DNA from: Procambarus clarkii
Taxonomy: Eukaryota; Arthropoda; Malacostraca; Decapoda; Cambaridae
Direction of reading: 5' to 3'
DNA: 64,000 bases
Assembly (NCBI RefSeq): GCF_040958095.1
Contig: NC_091230.1
Coordinates: 14,443,038 to 14,507,037 of the forward strand
Part shown: positions 1 to 9,534 of the stretch, in pieces
How positions within the stretch are numbered: the first letter of the stretch is position 1
Layout: every line of letters starts with the position of its first letter
Position numbers and translations under genes: made by a program
Notes under the pieces: model-generated
Seen by the model: the letters and a program-made list of their open reading frames with translations, nothing else
The model's database searches: none
What the model was told of the DNA's origin: nothing

Positions 1-313
1 ATTTAGAGGAATTCTTCATGATTAGCCCATATTTATTCCCACTTCTTAATTTCGTTTTTGCACATTTTACGTTTAATTTATCAGTTGTTGCTAACTTGAC
101 AAATTGTATTTTTAGGTAAAAACATAGAATATAAATATAAGAATTTTCCTCACAAGATTAGGTTTGGTAGACGGTTTGCCGCGGAGGAAACCTAGGCGAT
201 ATTTTACCTTAAGATGTTTGGAGGAAAAGACAGCTGAGTGAAGCAACGTTGTGGTGGCGCGAGATATTGTATAATATGAACACAGGGGTCATATTATACC
301 AATATAATATGAT
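1..313. other. AT-rich, no feature recognised
   Basis: I see no coding signal, RNA gene or recognisable repeat here before the 56-bp tandem repeat. Confidence 0.5.
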
Positions 314-438
314 TATCATATTATACTATGATAATCGATATGATAGTATCGATAAGACTAGTATAATACTATCATATTATACTATGATAATCGATATGAT
401 AGTATCGATAAGACTAGTATAATACTATCATATTATAC
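314..438. repeat. 56-bp AT-rich tandem repeat with internal palindromes
   Basis: The motif TATCATATTATAC recurs at 314, 370 and 426, giving a 56-bp period and about 2.2 near-identical copies. Each unit contains self-complementary pieces (ATCGAT, ACTAGT, TATAATAC/GTATTATA-like), so the single strand could fold into cruciform-like structures. It is probably a simple local duplication. No gene is nearby. Confidence 0.85.
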
Positions 439-649
439 AATCATAGAGATGACGCTTACATTTTGACACTAAGATCTATGATCACCTTACTGAGGAGAGA
501 ACTTGCCGTTTTGAGAAGGCAAGTAAGAAAATGTTGACGACATATTCAAACACAAGTGCCTAAGCATAAAGGAAACTGCACATGGTGTATTGATTCATAC
601 GAGGGAGGGAATTATCAAGGGAAAGCGCCAAGCCACTACGACTATATAG

Positions 650-855
650 CAGTATAGGGAGTTACCAGGAGGTACAGGAAGTGACCACAAGTTATAGGGA
701 GTGTCCAAGAGGTACATGGAGTGACCAGCAAGTCTTGGGAGTGACCAGGAGGTCTAGGAAGTGACCAAGATGTATGTGGAGTGACCAGGTGGGCCAGGAA
801 GTGCTCGGAAGTTACAGTGAGTGGCTAAGGGAGTAACCAGGGTATGACCAATATA
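650..855. repeat. Degenerate ~20-bp minisatellite
   Basis: Variants of GGGAGTGACCAGGAGGT recur about every 20 bases, with many substitutions between copies. This is an old, decayed tandem array. Apparent short reading frames across it are not supported as genes. Confidence 0.6.
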
Positions 856-1123
856 TAACAAGGAATGGCCTTGAGTTTGAGGATGTAAGACAAGGGTATA
901 AGGCGTGAGAAGAGGGTCAAGAAAGGGGTGCGGGTAATGACCTAGTTCTCCCTCCTGTCTCATACTCTCATGGAGACGCCCCCCCCCTGTGTCATGTTAC
1001 ACCCCCCCCCCCTCCTTCCCCCCTGTTCTTCCCTAGACTCGTATCCGCCATTCTTCCTCCTCGCCCGCTCTCTCTGGCTTTCTCCCCTACTTTCTATCTC
1101 TTGGGTGTGGCGCAGACGCTGTT

Positions 1124-1267
<144 letters not shown>

Positions 1268-1305
1268 CATTCAGCTGTCTGCAGTTAGCAGCCAACATTA
1301 GCTGA

Positions 1306-1510
1306 AGGACCTGCCTGGCCTTTCTAGCCACTGGTCGTCTTATGCAGTGACTCCTGCTCTATTCCTCTATCATATATACCTTTGAAATTATGAATAAAGT
1401 TTGCGTCTTCAACTTACAAATTAAGTATATTCCATTATCTATTAATCTTACGCTATCATAAAAGTTTCTAACACCTCTAGGCTCATCTATTTCTCAAACT
1501 TCCACCTATG
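1306..1510 (-). mobile_element. LINE 3' fragment (CR1-like), reverse strand
   Basis: The stretch beginning CTAGCCACTGGTCGTCTTATG aligns by eye with 22441-22640, which continues into recognisable reverse-transcriptase C-terminal coding sequence on the minus strand. I therefore read this as the 3' part of a related 5'-truncated LINE copy. Only the terminal, poorly coding part is present and it is well diverged. Confidence 0.55.
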
Positions 1511-1523
1511 TGCTAATGTTCTA

Positions 1524-1552
1524 ATGGTGTCTTACCACTACACCACGGAGAC
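1524..1552 (-). mobile_element. tRNA-derived SINE head fragment
   Basis: The reverse complement reads like GTGGTGTAGTGGTAAGACAC, the A-box region of the SINE family seen complete at 54568-54844. Only the head is recognisable; the rest is missing or too diverged. Confidence 0.4.
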
Positions 1553-1599
1553 TGGTCGAAGACTGGTTGAAGACTGGTCTTCTAGTCGTTCCTCACACC

Positions 1600-2100
1600 T
1601 CATCCCCTTGCACTTGCAGGACGAGCCTGAACACTTCCCAGTTTGTTTACGCGTTGTTGTCATCCTCCACAAACAATAGTGCATAAAGGAGCTATTAGGT
1701 GAAACGTACTATTGAATTGTTGCACCCAAGAATGTACACGTATTGCATTATTGGTTTTATAGAAGGCAGGGGAAGAAAACCCAAAAACCAGACTTAAAAT
1801 CAGCCTGAGTTATACTTGGGCTAGTATAGCACATATTTGTAATACATGAGGCCTATTATAGCATGTATTAGGGCTTAAAATTGCCTGAACAGGTTAAGTT
1901 AGATTCATTACTTTTCCATTTTCTTAGTATGCCATTTAGTTTAATTCAATAATACAAAAATGTATCATTTTGGGTTACTGAGTTGGTGGTGGGTTGGTTG
2001 AGTGGTGAAGGGGGGGGGCTGTGGGTGGGGAGCGGCCTGGGGATATGTGCTGTGGAGCAGCATTAATGGGGGTGAAGAGAGGAGAGTTGTGCAGGAGTGT
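1600..2100. other. No gene recognised
   Basis: Mostly unique AT-rich sequence, with a G-rich patch around 2005-2035. I see no supported feature. Confidence 0.4.
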
Positions 2101-2139
2101 GGCACAATGGATGGCTGCTGGGAGGTTGTTAGGACTTGA

Positions 2140-2215
2140 CTGAGAGATAGGTAGATAGATGGATAAATCAAAAGATAGATGGATGAATAGATAGATGGAC
2201 AGTTGGAAGTAAGAC
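2140..2215. repeat. Imperfect (GATA)n/(GATG)n tract
   Basis: A degenerate tetranucleotide tract of GATA, GATG and GACA units. Minor simple repeat. Confidence 0.7.
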
Positions 2216-2328
2216 AGACAGACCCGGGCAACGCCGGGGATCCCAGGGATAGTGTACCTCTCGTCTAGCCTCATGATCCTGGTCTTTTTTCAGCCTATCC
2301 TCTCCTCTCTTAACAGTCTGGCTCCCCA

Positions 2329-2528
2329 GTCCGTCCTCCTAATAGAGCGTCGCATTTTGACGTATACTACTCTAACTAAGGCCAGAAATTGTCGCACTAG
2401 AAAATGGTAGCAGCTCGCGAAACTGACGTACTGTCCCCTTTTCTGTTTTGGGTCCTCTGGTAGGTTAGGATAAGGGCACGTTAGTACGACAGTTTCTTGA
2501 CGTTGGGGAAACGTTAGAAGGATGGGCT
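2329..2528 (+). mobile_element. ~200-bp MITE-like element, copy 1
   Basis: This segment recurs at 31255-31458 (opposite strand) and 36850-37050. The shared core includes GCATTTTGACGTATAC, AGAAAATGGTAGC, CTCGCGAAA and ACAGTTTCTTGACGTT. The left end (TCCGTCCTCCTAA) and the reverse complement of the right end (GCCCATCCTTCTAAC) are similar, which suggests terminal inverted repeats of about 13-15 bp. There is no coding capacity, so it would be non-autonomous. The superfamily is not determined. Confidence 0.6.
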
Positions 2529-2569
2529 GCTTCTATTGGTTTCAAAGTTGAGTGGGAATATAATTACCT

Positions 2570-2700
2570 CTTCTTGTTTTTCCTCTTCCTGTTATTCTTC
2601 CTGCTATTCATCCTCTTCCTCTACTTCCTCTTCCTGTTCTTCCTCTTTACGTTCCTCCTCTTTCTGCACTTCCTGTTCCACTTCCTCTTGGTGGACCTCC
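2570..2700. repeat. Pyrimidine-rich CTTCCT-type tract
   Basis: The strand is almost entirely C and T, built from degenerate CTCTTCCTGTT-like units. The Phe/Leu-rich frame across it is a composition artefact. Confidence 0.7.
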
Positions 2701-2824
2701 TGCTCGTGCCCGTGACCTGGGCTACGAAGCCGTTGTTCCGCGCTCAACCGAATGTCATTATAACTGGACCAATTTTCGGTTGAGTTATTTCAGTGTTGAT
2801 GGTGATGACTTGCTTGGTCTGAGG

Positions 2825-3140
2825 TGGTGGGAGGCTGGCTGGCCCTTGGGGTGTGGTGGGGGGCTGGCTGGCCCTTGGGGTGTGGTGGGGGGCTGGCTGG
2901 CCCTTGGGGTGTGGTGGGGGGCTGGCTGGCCCTTGGGGTGTGGTGGGGGGCTGGCTGGCCCTTGGGGTGTGGTGGGGGGCTGGCTGGCCCTTGGGGTGTG
3001 GTGGAGGGCTGGCTGGCCCTTGGGGTGTGGTGGGGGGCTGGCTGGCCCTTGGGGTGTGGTGGAGGGCTGGCTGGCCCTTGGGGGTGTGGTGGAGGGCTGG
3101 CTGGCCCTTGGGGTGTGGTGGAGGGCTGGCTGGCCCTCCA
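2825..3140. repeat. 29-bp G-rich minisatellite, ~11 copies
   Basis: GGCTGGCTGGCCC followed by TTGGGGTGTGGTGGGG repeats with a 29-base period from about 2828. Variants (GGAGGG for GGGGGG, one extra G) accumulate toward the distal end. Because 29 is not a multiple of three and the unit lacks stops, frames stay open on both strands; none is a supported gene. The runs of G could form quadruplexes on the + strand. Confidence 0.95.
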
Positions 3141-3430
3141 CCACAGAGAAAGAGAGAGAGAGAGACAGTAGTGGGAGAAGAGTGTAGGGGCCGCCGGACA
3201 CCACGGTACCAGCTGCCCCCCACGATATGGGTCAGGGCACAGCCAGGGTGGGGGTCGTGGCTAGGTTGCAGAGGAGGGCAGGAGTGGGGGGAACCAAACG
3301 TGTTGGGGGTCATAGCTGTGTTTAGGATAGAGCAGGAGAAGAGAGGGGGGGTGCGGACAGTGTAGGAGGTCGTGGTTTGGGTGGGAAGGGGGGGGGGCAG
3401 GAGGGGGTCGTGGCTACCATGAGAATGGGG
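3141..3430. repeat. (GA)n tract and G-rich degenerate repeats
   Basis: A short AGAGAG run at about 3147-3165 is followed by G-rich sequence in which GTCGTGGCTAGGTTG and GGGGCAGGAG motifs recur. The same motifs reappear at 4355-4440 and 4608-4720, so this looks like a long-period G-rich repeat now separated by LINE insertions. Confidence 0.5.
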
Positions 3431-3557
3431 ACAAAGTCAGAGATGCTGACCGTATAATGTATTATATGTCAGTGATTACGGGAGAAGTGAGCTCTAGTTC
3501 TTTATGCCCCGCCTACTAGTCTTGCTGTACCTGTTGTGTTAAAGCTCCGTTGTTCTA

Positions 3558-4240
3558 GTGCTCAAAGTCTTTTGTCAACCTGGGTTTAAACTTGTGGATG
3601 GAGGTGGCTTCCGCAACTTCTTTTGTGCCTTATTGACCACCCGTACAGGGTACGAGTACTTCCTTACATTCCGTCGACTCATTTGCGCTTCCAGCTTCCA
3701 CTTGTGTCCTCCTGGCCTACTCTCTCTTAGTTTAAAGAGACTGTTCTTGTCCATCTTGTCTATTCCCCTCAGTATCTTGTACGTTGTTATCATCTCTTCT
3801 ATATCCTCTGTCCAAAGTTGAGAGGCGCAGTTGCTTCAGTCTATCCTCATAATTTAACCCTCTAAGTTCTGGCATCAATTAAGTTGATAACCTGCACTTT
3901 CTAAATTTTAGCATTATGCTTTACAAGGTATGGATTCCAAGCCGGTGCTGCATATTCCAGTATAGGTCTAACAAACGCAGTGTAGATTGCATTGAACCCG
4001 TCCTGATTTAGGTTTCTAAGCGACGTTCTAATCTTTGCCAGCGTCTCATACGCCGCCAATGTCACCCTGCCTGTGTGAGCCTCTGGTGTTAGTGATGGAA
4101 TTATATCCTTTTCCGAATCTCTTCCTGTCCGATTCATGCAATTGTCTTCCATTAATGGTTTAGACACCTTCTGGTGGTCTTCCTTCTCCATCTTCATTGT
4201 CTTCCACTTATTGGAATTGAATTCCAGCATTCATTTGTTC
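3558..4240 (-). mobile_element. CR1-like LINE, reverse-transcriptase C-terminal region
   Basis: On the minus strand two pieces read as LINE protein. The first includes SLTPEAHTGRV, LAAYETLAKIRTSLRNL and AFVRPILEYAAPAWNPYLVK (3901-4230). The second includes DMITTYKILRGIDK-type sequence, KLRESRPGGHKWKLE and YPVRVVNKAQ (3575-3793). This is the conserved stretch downstream of the catalytic fingers in CR1/L2/Jockey-type non-LTR reverse transcriptases. The two pieces lie in different frames and stops interrupt the space between them, so the copy is 5'-truncated and decayed. The exact clade is not determined. Confidence 0.8.
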
Positions 4241-4430
4241 ACCTAAAGTTTGTCTAGGTTTCCTGTACATTTCTGTAGCCCTCCGTTTTTACATTGTTCA
4301 TTATCTTGGCATTGTCTGCAAACAATGGCTTGTACAAGCTCACCTCCTAGGGTAGGCTGGGGAGGGGGAGGCATAAGGGAGGGTGGGGCCGTGTTTTGGG
4401 TGGTGGCTGGGTTGAGGAGGGGGCAGGAGA

Positions 4431-4607
4431 AATTGAATTGAAATTGAAATTGAAATAAGTTCATTGAGGTAAAATACACACAAAGGGATGAGGTAGCTCA
4501 AGCTATTCTCACCCCGTTCAGTACATCGTGTTAATACATACATAGATACACATCACAAGCAATAAACGTATTACCGAACATTCTGAGAGATAAACATACA
4601 TTTCCTA
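4431..4607 (-). mobile_element. Retroposon 3' end with (TTTCAA)n tail and 10-bp target duplication
   Basis: The insertion is flanked by GGGCAGGAGA at 4421-4430 and again at 4608-4617, a 10-bp target-site duplication. The insert begins with (GAAATT)n on the + strand, i.e. a TTTCAATTTCAA tail at the 3' end of a minus-strand retroposon, followed by sequence that includes AATAAGTTCATTGAGG and ACACAAAGGGATGAGG. A related 3' end occurs at 9540-9655 on the opposite strand. It is a 5'-truncated 177-bp copy, non-coding, and fairly young since the duplication is perfect. Confidence 0.8.
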
Positions 4608-4617
4608 GGGCAGGAGA

Positions 4618-5330
4618 GGTGCTGTTAAATGAATGTGAGGGAGGTAGGGAGAGGGGGGTCCTCACCGTGATGGGGGTGGTGGCTAGGTTGAACTATTGGA
4701 GTGAAGGGGTGACTGTGGTATGGGTCACTGGCTGACAGAATCACTGTTCACTTAAGACTCGTAGATGTCAACTTTTGTCCCATAATATGTCCCTGTCCCA
4801 TAATATATATATTATTGATTGTCACTGAAAGAAGAACTGGATAGCCGATTTTCAGATTTATTTTCTTTTGAAGTCATGCCACAGATGCTGGATCCTTATG
4901 CCTTTCATATACAGTGAAAACATCCTAGAGGAACTTATGAACTAAAATGTAATGATGAATGCATATATAAATTTGAAAAAATTGGAATGACTTATTTGTG
5001 GCTGTCAAATAAACCTAAGCAGCTCTATCCAAACGTGATCTGAAATGGCTAAAGTATTGTTGCCCTTTCCAATTTCATATTTGGTTCAATGAGGCTTTAG
5101 GGAGAACAGGATGAGTGCCGTCGCCGCATCAAGGCTCACATCGCTGAGTTGTCGCCATCGGGGACGTGACCAAACCTCCAGCCTTAGAGGGAGAAGTCTT
5201 AGTGGATCGCAGTAAGGCTGCTGCGCTGCCACCTACAACACCCTGAAAGTTCAAAGTAGTTACAGCATTCACCTTTCTGTAGTGAGAAGCTAAATAAGTA
5301 TAAGAGGCACGAGAGAGACATTTTACTAGA
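4618..5330. other. No gene recognised
   Basis: G-rich residue of the degenerate repeat to about 4720, then AT-rich unique-looking sequence with a short TATATATA patch near 4803. I see no supported gene. Confidence 0.4.
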
Positions 5331-5334
5331 TTGA

Positions 5335-6344
5335 AAGAGGCCACGAGGGTGAGAGGCCACGAGGGTGAGAGGCCACGAGGGTGAAAGGCCACGAGGGTGA
5401 GAGGCCACGAGGGTGAGAGGCCACGAGGGTGAAAGGCCACGAGGGTGAGAGGCCACGAGGGTGAGAGGCCACGAGGATGAGAGGCCACGAGGGTGAGAGG
5501 CCACGAGGATGAGAGGCCACGAGGATGAGAGGCCACGAGGATGAGAGGCCACGAGGATGAGAGGCCACGAGGGTGAGAGGCCACGAGGATGAGAGGCCAC
5601 GAGGGTGAGAGGCCACGAGGGTGAGAGGCCACGAGGGTGAGAGGCCACGAGGGTGAGAGGCCACGAGGGTGAGAGGCCACGAGGATGAGAGGCCACGAGG
5701 GTGAGAGGCCACGAGGATGAGAGGCCACGAGGGTGAGAGGCCACGAGGATGAGAGGCCACGAGGATGAGAGGCCACGAGGATGAGAGGCCACGAGGATGA
5801 GAGGCCACGAGGGTGAGAGGCCACGAGGATGAGAGGCCACGAGGATGAGAGGCCACGAGGGTGAGAGGCCACGAGGATGAGAGGCCACGAGGATGAGAGG
5901 CCACGAGGATGAGAGGCCACGAGGATGAGAGGCCACGAGGATGAGAGGCCACGAGGGTGAGAGGCCACGAGGATGAGAGGCCACGAGGATGAGAGGCCAC
6001 GAGGATGAGAGGCCACGAGGGTGAGAGGCCACGAGGGTGAGAGGCCACGAGGATGAGAGGCCACGAGGGTGAGAGGCCACGAGGATGAGAGGCCACGAGG
6101 GTGAGAGGCCACGAGGGTGAGAGGCCACGAGGATGAGAGGCCACGAGGGTGAGAGGCCACGAGGATGAGAGGCCACGAGGATGAGAGGCCACGAGGGTGA
6201 GAGGCCACGAGGGTGAGAGGCCACGAGGATGAGAGGCCACGAGGGTGAGAGGCCACGAGGGTGAGAGGCCACGAGGATGAGAGGCCACGAGGGTGAGAGG
6301 CCACGAGGGTGAGAGGCCACGAGAGTGAGAGGCTACAAGAGTGC
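5335..6344. repeat. 16-bp minisatellite, ~62 copies
   Basis: The unit GAGGCCACGAGGRTGA repeats for about 1 kb. Units come in two main types (GGGT or GGAT at the variable position), with a rarer AAGGCC variant at the proximal end in a regular two-plain-one-variant pattern. Neither strand of the unit contains a stop in several frames, so frames of 370-650 codons run through it on the minus strand (SHPRGLSP-type repeats). With a 16-base period all three frames encode the same repeat, which argues against selection for coding. Confidence 0.97.
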
Positions 6345-6439
6345 ATAAGGAGCTCGACAAAATAAGCATAAATGTAAAGATAGCAGGATATGGAAGAAAC
6401 ACGGGAACAGGGAAAGAAGGGGAGATAAAGAGGAAGAGA

Positions 6440-6595
6440 GAGTAAGAAACAGACAGACAGTGGCCGGGGGGGGGGAGGGGGAATGGGCAGTGGAGAAAAT
6501 AATTATAATAGGTCATGATTTCTTTGTCTTCCATTCTTAGCATCCGACAGGTTCTGTCTCCGAACATTCTTGTTGAAACTCCAACTGTTGTTATT
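6440..6595. other. Spacer between minisatellites
   Basis: Contains a G-rich run near 6465-6482 and AT-rich sequence. It separates the 16-bp and 21-bp arrays. No feature is supported. Confidence 0.4.
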
Positions 6596-6596
6596 G

Positions 6597-7062
6597 TTGG
6601 TGCTGGCACTGTTTGTGTTCTTGCTGGCACTGTTTGTGGTGTTGCTGGCACTGTTTGTGTTGTTGCTGGCACTGTTTGTGTTCTTGCTGGCACTGTTTGT
6701 GTTGTTGCTGGCACTGTTTGTGTTGTTGCTGGCACTGTTTGTGTTGTTGCTGGCACTGTTTGTGTTGTTGCTGGCACTGTTTGTGTTGTTGCTGGCACTG
6801 TTTGTGTTGTTGCTGGCACTGTTTGTGTTGTTGCTGGCACTGTTTGTGTTCTTGCTGGCACTGTTTGTGTTGGTGCTGGCACTGTTTGTGTTGTTGCTGG
6901 CACTGTTTGTGTTGTTGCTGGCACTGTTTGTGTTGTTGCTGGCACTGTTTGTGTTCTTGCTGGCACTGTTTGTGTTCTTGCTGGCACTGTTTGTGTTGTT
7001 GCTGGCACTGTTTGTGTTCTTGCTGGCACTGTTTGTGTTGGTGCTGGCACTGTTTGTGTTGT
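6597..7062. repeat. 21-bp minisatellite, ~22 copies
   Basis: The unit GCTGGCACTGTTTGTGTTGTT repeats with mainly one variable position (GTTGTT, GTTCTT or GTTGGT). The 21-base period keeps reading frames: minus-strand frames read TVPATTQ or NSASNNT, which look mucin-like, and plus-strand frames read hydrophobic or Cys/Trp-rich. All six frames are largely open, so coding cannot be inferred. I could not find splice sites or conserved flanking domains. Confidence 0.95.
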
Positions 7063-7068
7063 TTGTTG

Positions 7069-7182
7069 CAGCTGCTGACAATGGTCCTGACGCTGGTGCT
7101 GACAATGGTCCCGACGCTGGTGCTGACAATGGTCCTGACGCTGGTGCTGACAATGGTCCTGACGCTGCTGCTGACAATGGTT
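7069..7182. repeat. 24-bp minisatellite, ~4.5 copies
   Basis: The unit GCTGACAATGGTCCTGACG plus CTGGT follows directly on the 21-bp array. Both periods are multiples of three and share a GCTG start, so the second array may have arisen from the edge of the first. Minus-strand frames read HCQHQRQD or SAPASGPL repeats. Confidence 0.9.
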
Positions 7183-8150
7183 CATGCGGCTGTTATTTCT
7201 GGCAATAACACCACTGTTAAGACACATAGTTGATGTAATGGTTATACTGGAGGCGAGGGTGAGGCAGCCGCCGGTGGGCGTCTCAGGGACTCCACAGCTC
7301 ATGCTGCTAGTTCATTGTTTACCTTTTAATGGAAGACAATTGTGTTTCCTTGTAAATGTTGTCGCGTATTTTGTTTTTGCACATTTTTAGGAGGATTTGT
7401 GATTTTTGTAAGGTCTATATGTAAAATATTTTATATTTTTTATTAGTATCTATTACCAGTTTCGTATGGATGCCTTTTAAATCCATTTTCGTGTCTAGTA
7501 AAATGAAGGCGAGTTAGTTATGTTAGTTATCACCGTTCATAGCGTGAGGGATGTGGCTCCATAAGTGATGTGAGCGTCACTCGATCAGTCAAGCTAAGTG
7601 CCGTTGGGTCTGGCCAGAGAGTAGATGGATAACCACTTGGACAGCCTCGCCCTTGGTCAAGAGGACCTCGATAGGCCTTACATGGCTTCTTGTTCTGGAC
7701 AATGATATAGTAGTATACCTAAATAACTTGCCAGCATACCAGAATGGTGTGTGTGTGTGTGTGAGGTGGTGGCCAGGGTGTGGCAGTGTTGGGGGAGATA
7801 AGGTGAGGCTCAGAGTACCACATGTAGGCTCTAACAGTACCTTATATGGCTACCAGGAAGACCTCTGTGACCCTGTGACGTCACAAGACCACACGTATAA
7901 ACAACACGCCTTTGTTAACCTTGAGACATCTCCGCTTCATCTATAACACCATATACAGTCACTCAGCTCCCTTTATTTATTCTATATTTCCTTAAATTGA
8001 ATTATTGTATTCCATTTATTGTAATAGCTCCCATTGCCTTTGTTATGTTAATATCTGTATATTGGTGTTTAAGAGCTTCCTGTGTTAACCTAGACGGAGA
8101 CTAACTTTATCGCTGTTTACAAGGTGGACATTCTCAGCTGCAGCCTCCAG
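7183..8150. other. No gene recognised
   Basis: Mixed unique sequence with a short (TG)n at 7749-7763. I see no exon, RNA gene or repeat that I can name. Confidence 0.4.
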
Positions 8151-8366
8151 GGGCCAGATTCATGAAGCAGTCACGCAAGTACTTACGTACGTATACACCT
8201 TTCCTCAATCTTTGACGGCTTTAGTTACATTTATTAAACAGTTTACGAGCATGAAAACTTGCCAATCAACTGTTGTTATTGTTATAAACAGTCTCCTGGT
8301 GCTTCGGAGCTCATTAACTGTTTAATAATTGTAAACAAAGCCGCCAAAGATTGAAAAGGTGTACTG
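8151..8366. mobile_element. Foldback MITE with long inverted arms
   Basis: The left part (GTATACACCTTT ... CAATCTTTGACGGCTTT ... TATTAAACAGTTTACGAGC) is matched in inverted orientation by the right part ending AATAATTGTAAACAAAGCCG ... AAAAGGTGTAC. The arms together cover most of the ~215 bp. The left end begins GGGCCAGATTCATGAAG, but the right end stops before the corresponding terminus, so the element is truncated on that side. There is no coding capacity. A similar left terminal motif is found at 60508. Confidence 0.8.
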
Positions 8367-8462
8367 GAAGCTCCTCGACCTGCCCTCGACTCCTCGTAGT
8401 GGTCACCAGTTGTTTACATAGGTTTACGGTTTACATAGGTTGTTTTGTGGTTTACGAGGCCC

Positions 8463-8492
8463 CCAGGCTACGAGGGGGGCCTCGTAGCCTGG
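8463..8492. repeat. 13-bp inverted repeat at the SINE 5' end
   Basis: CCAGGCTACGAGG at 8463-8475 is the exact reverse complement of CCTCGTAGCCTGG at 8480-8492, the first bases of the following SINE. This looks like a snap-back copy of the SINE start made during insertion. Confidence 0.8.
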
Positions 8493-8724
8493 TGGATAGC
8501 GCGCAGGACTCGTAATTCTGTAGCGCGGGTTCGATTCCCGCACGAGGCAGAAACAAATGGGCAAAGTTTCTTTCACCCTGAATGCCCCTGTTACCTAGCA
8601 GTAAATAGGTACCTGGGAGTTAGTCAGCTGTCACGGGCTGCTTCCTGGGGGTGGAGGCCTGGTCGAGGACCGGGCCGCGGGGACACTAAAAGCCCCGAAA
8701 TCATCTCAAGATAACCTCAAGATA
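8479..8724 (+). mobile_element. tRNA(Thr)-derived SINE, complete-looking
   Basis: Positions 8479-8549 fold as a tRNA: GCCTCGT pairs with ACGAGGC at the acceptor stem, GTGGATAGCGC gives the A box, GGTTCGATTCCCG gives the B box, and the anticodon loop CTCGTAA reads CGT (Thr). A family-specific body follows with the motifs TTACCTAGCAGTAAATAGG and GTTAGTCAGCTGTCACGGG, then the tail GGCCTGGTCGAGGACCGGG and terminal ACCTCAAGATA repeats. The tail is shared with a LINE 3' end at 41653-41735. RNA polymerase III transcription is expected from the internal boxes. Confidence 0.92.
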
Positions 8725-8854
8725 AGAGGAACCACAATTTTAACCCACAGTTGCCAGTCTCTTTCCTACTGTAACATTAACAACTTTTCCAACTACTGAC
8801 CTCTCTTAACACCACTGGACGACACAAGCTAGTGGGTGAGGGTGAGAGACCTTA

Positions 8855-9048
8855 AAGTGTGTGTGTTCAGGTCTCACACCCTCACCCAGTGTGTGTGTTC
8901 AGGTCTCACACCCTCACCCAGTGTGTGTGTTCAGGTCTCACACCCTCACCCAGTGTGTGTGTTCAGGTCTCACACCCTCACCCAGTGTGTGTGTTCAGGT
9001 CTCACACCCTCACCCAGTGTGTGTGTTCAGGTCTCACACCCTCACCCC
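8855..9048. repeat. 32-bp minisatellite, ~6 copies
   Basis: CAGTGTGTGTGTTCAGGTCT followed by CACACCCTCACC repeats with an exact 32-base period. The copies are nearly identical, indicating recent expansion. The frames through it are artefacts. Confidence 0.95.
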
Positions 9049-9346
9049 ATTATGTTCTTGATTGTCCGTTGATTAATGTATATAGAAAGACTCAGATACG
9101 AACTGTTCCATTCAGTCCAACAGTTGCATTAAGGACTGTTCCTGAACAAATAGCCTGGATGTGTCACAACGGAAAGATTGATGATATTCTGCAGAGATAT
9201 AAGAATTTTGCAGCAAGATTGTGACCTTTTGTTGAATTGTCTGAATGTCAATTACAAACTGTGTGTGTACCTAGTCATACAAGTATGTATGTGTGTATGT
9301 CTGATAACATACCGCATGTGTAAAGGAAGAAATGTATGTTGTTGAA

Positions 9347-9522
9347 TAAATCTACAAGGGCCATGATGAGGGTTCGAAATTACGTCCAGGAGGAACCCAG
9401 ACGCGCCTTAATCGACTGCGCCACGACATCTACGACATAGTGGAGTCGATTAAGGCGCATCTGGGATTATCCTGGACGTAAGTTCGAACCCTCATCGCGG
9501 CCCTTGTGGATTTATTCATTTG
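9347..9522. repeat. tRNA-like foldback element, copy 1
   Basis: AAGGGCCATGATGAGGGTTC ... CGCCTTAATCGACTGCGCC on the left is mirrored by GTCGATTAAGGCGC ... GTTCGAACCCTCATCGCGG on the right, giving two arms of about 70 bases around a short centre. Each arm carries tRNA-like elements: GTCGATTAAGGCGC resembles an A box and GGTTCGAA a B box. There is no coding capacity. Elements of similar design lie at 28165-28340 and 35525-35695. Confidence 0.8.
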
Positions 9523-9534
9523 ATATATCACGCT

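Noticed and set aside
2215-2240. CCCGGGCAACGCCGGG-type block as a structured site
   Set aside because: An isolated GC-rich short hairpin; possibly the end of an unidentified repeat, but a single occurrence is not enough to call one.
2785-3313. Pro/Gln/His-rich minus-strand protein of up to 189 codons
   Set aside because: Generated by the 29-bp G-rich minisatellite; other frames are open too.
5129-7302. Minus-strand frames of 370-658 codons
   Set aside because: The 16-bp array is open in all registers because 16 is not a multiple of three and the unit has no stop; the longest frame merely joins two unrelated arrays through a spacer.
8479-8549. Functional tRNA-Thr gene
   Set aside because: The tRNA-like fold is good, but it is fused to a SINE body and tail found at several other places, so it is a SINE head.
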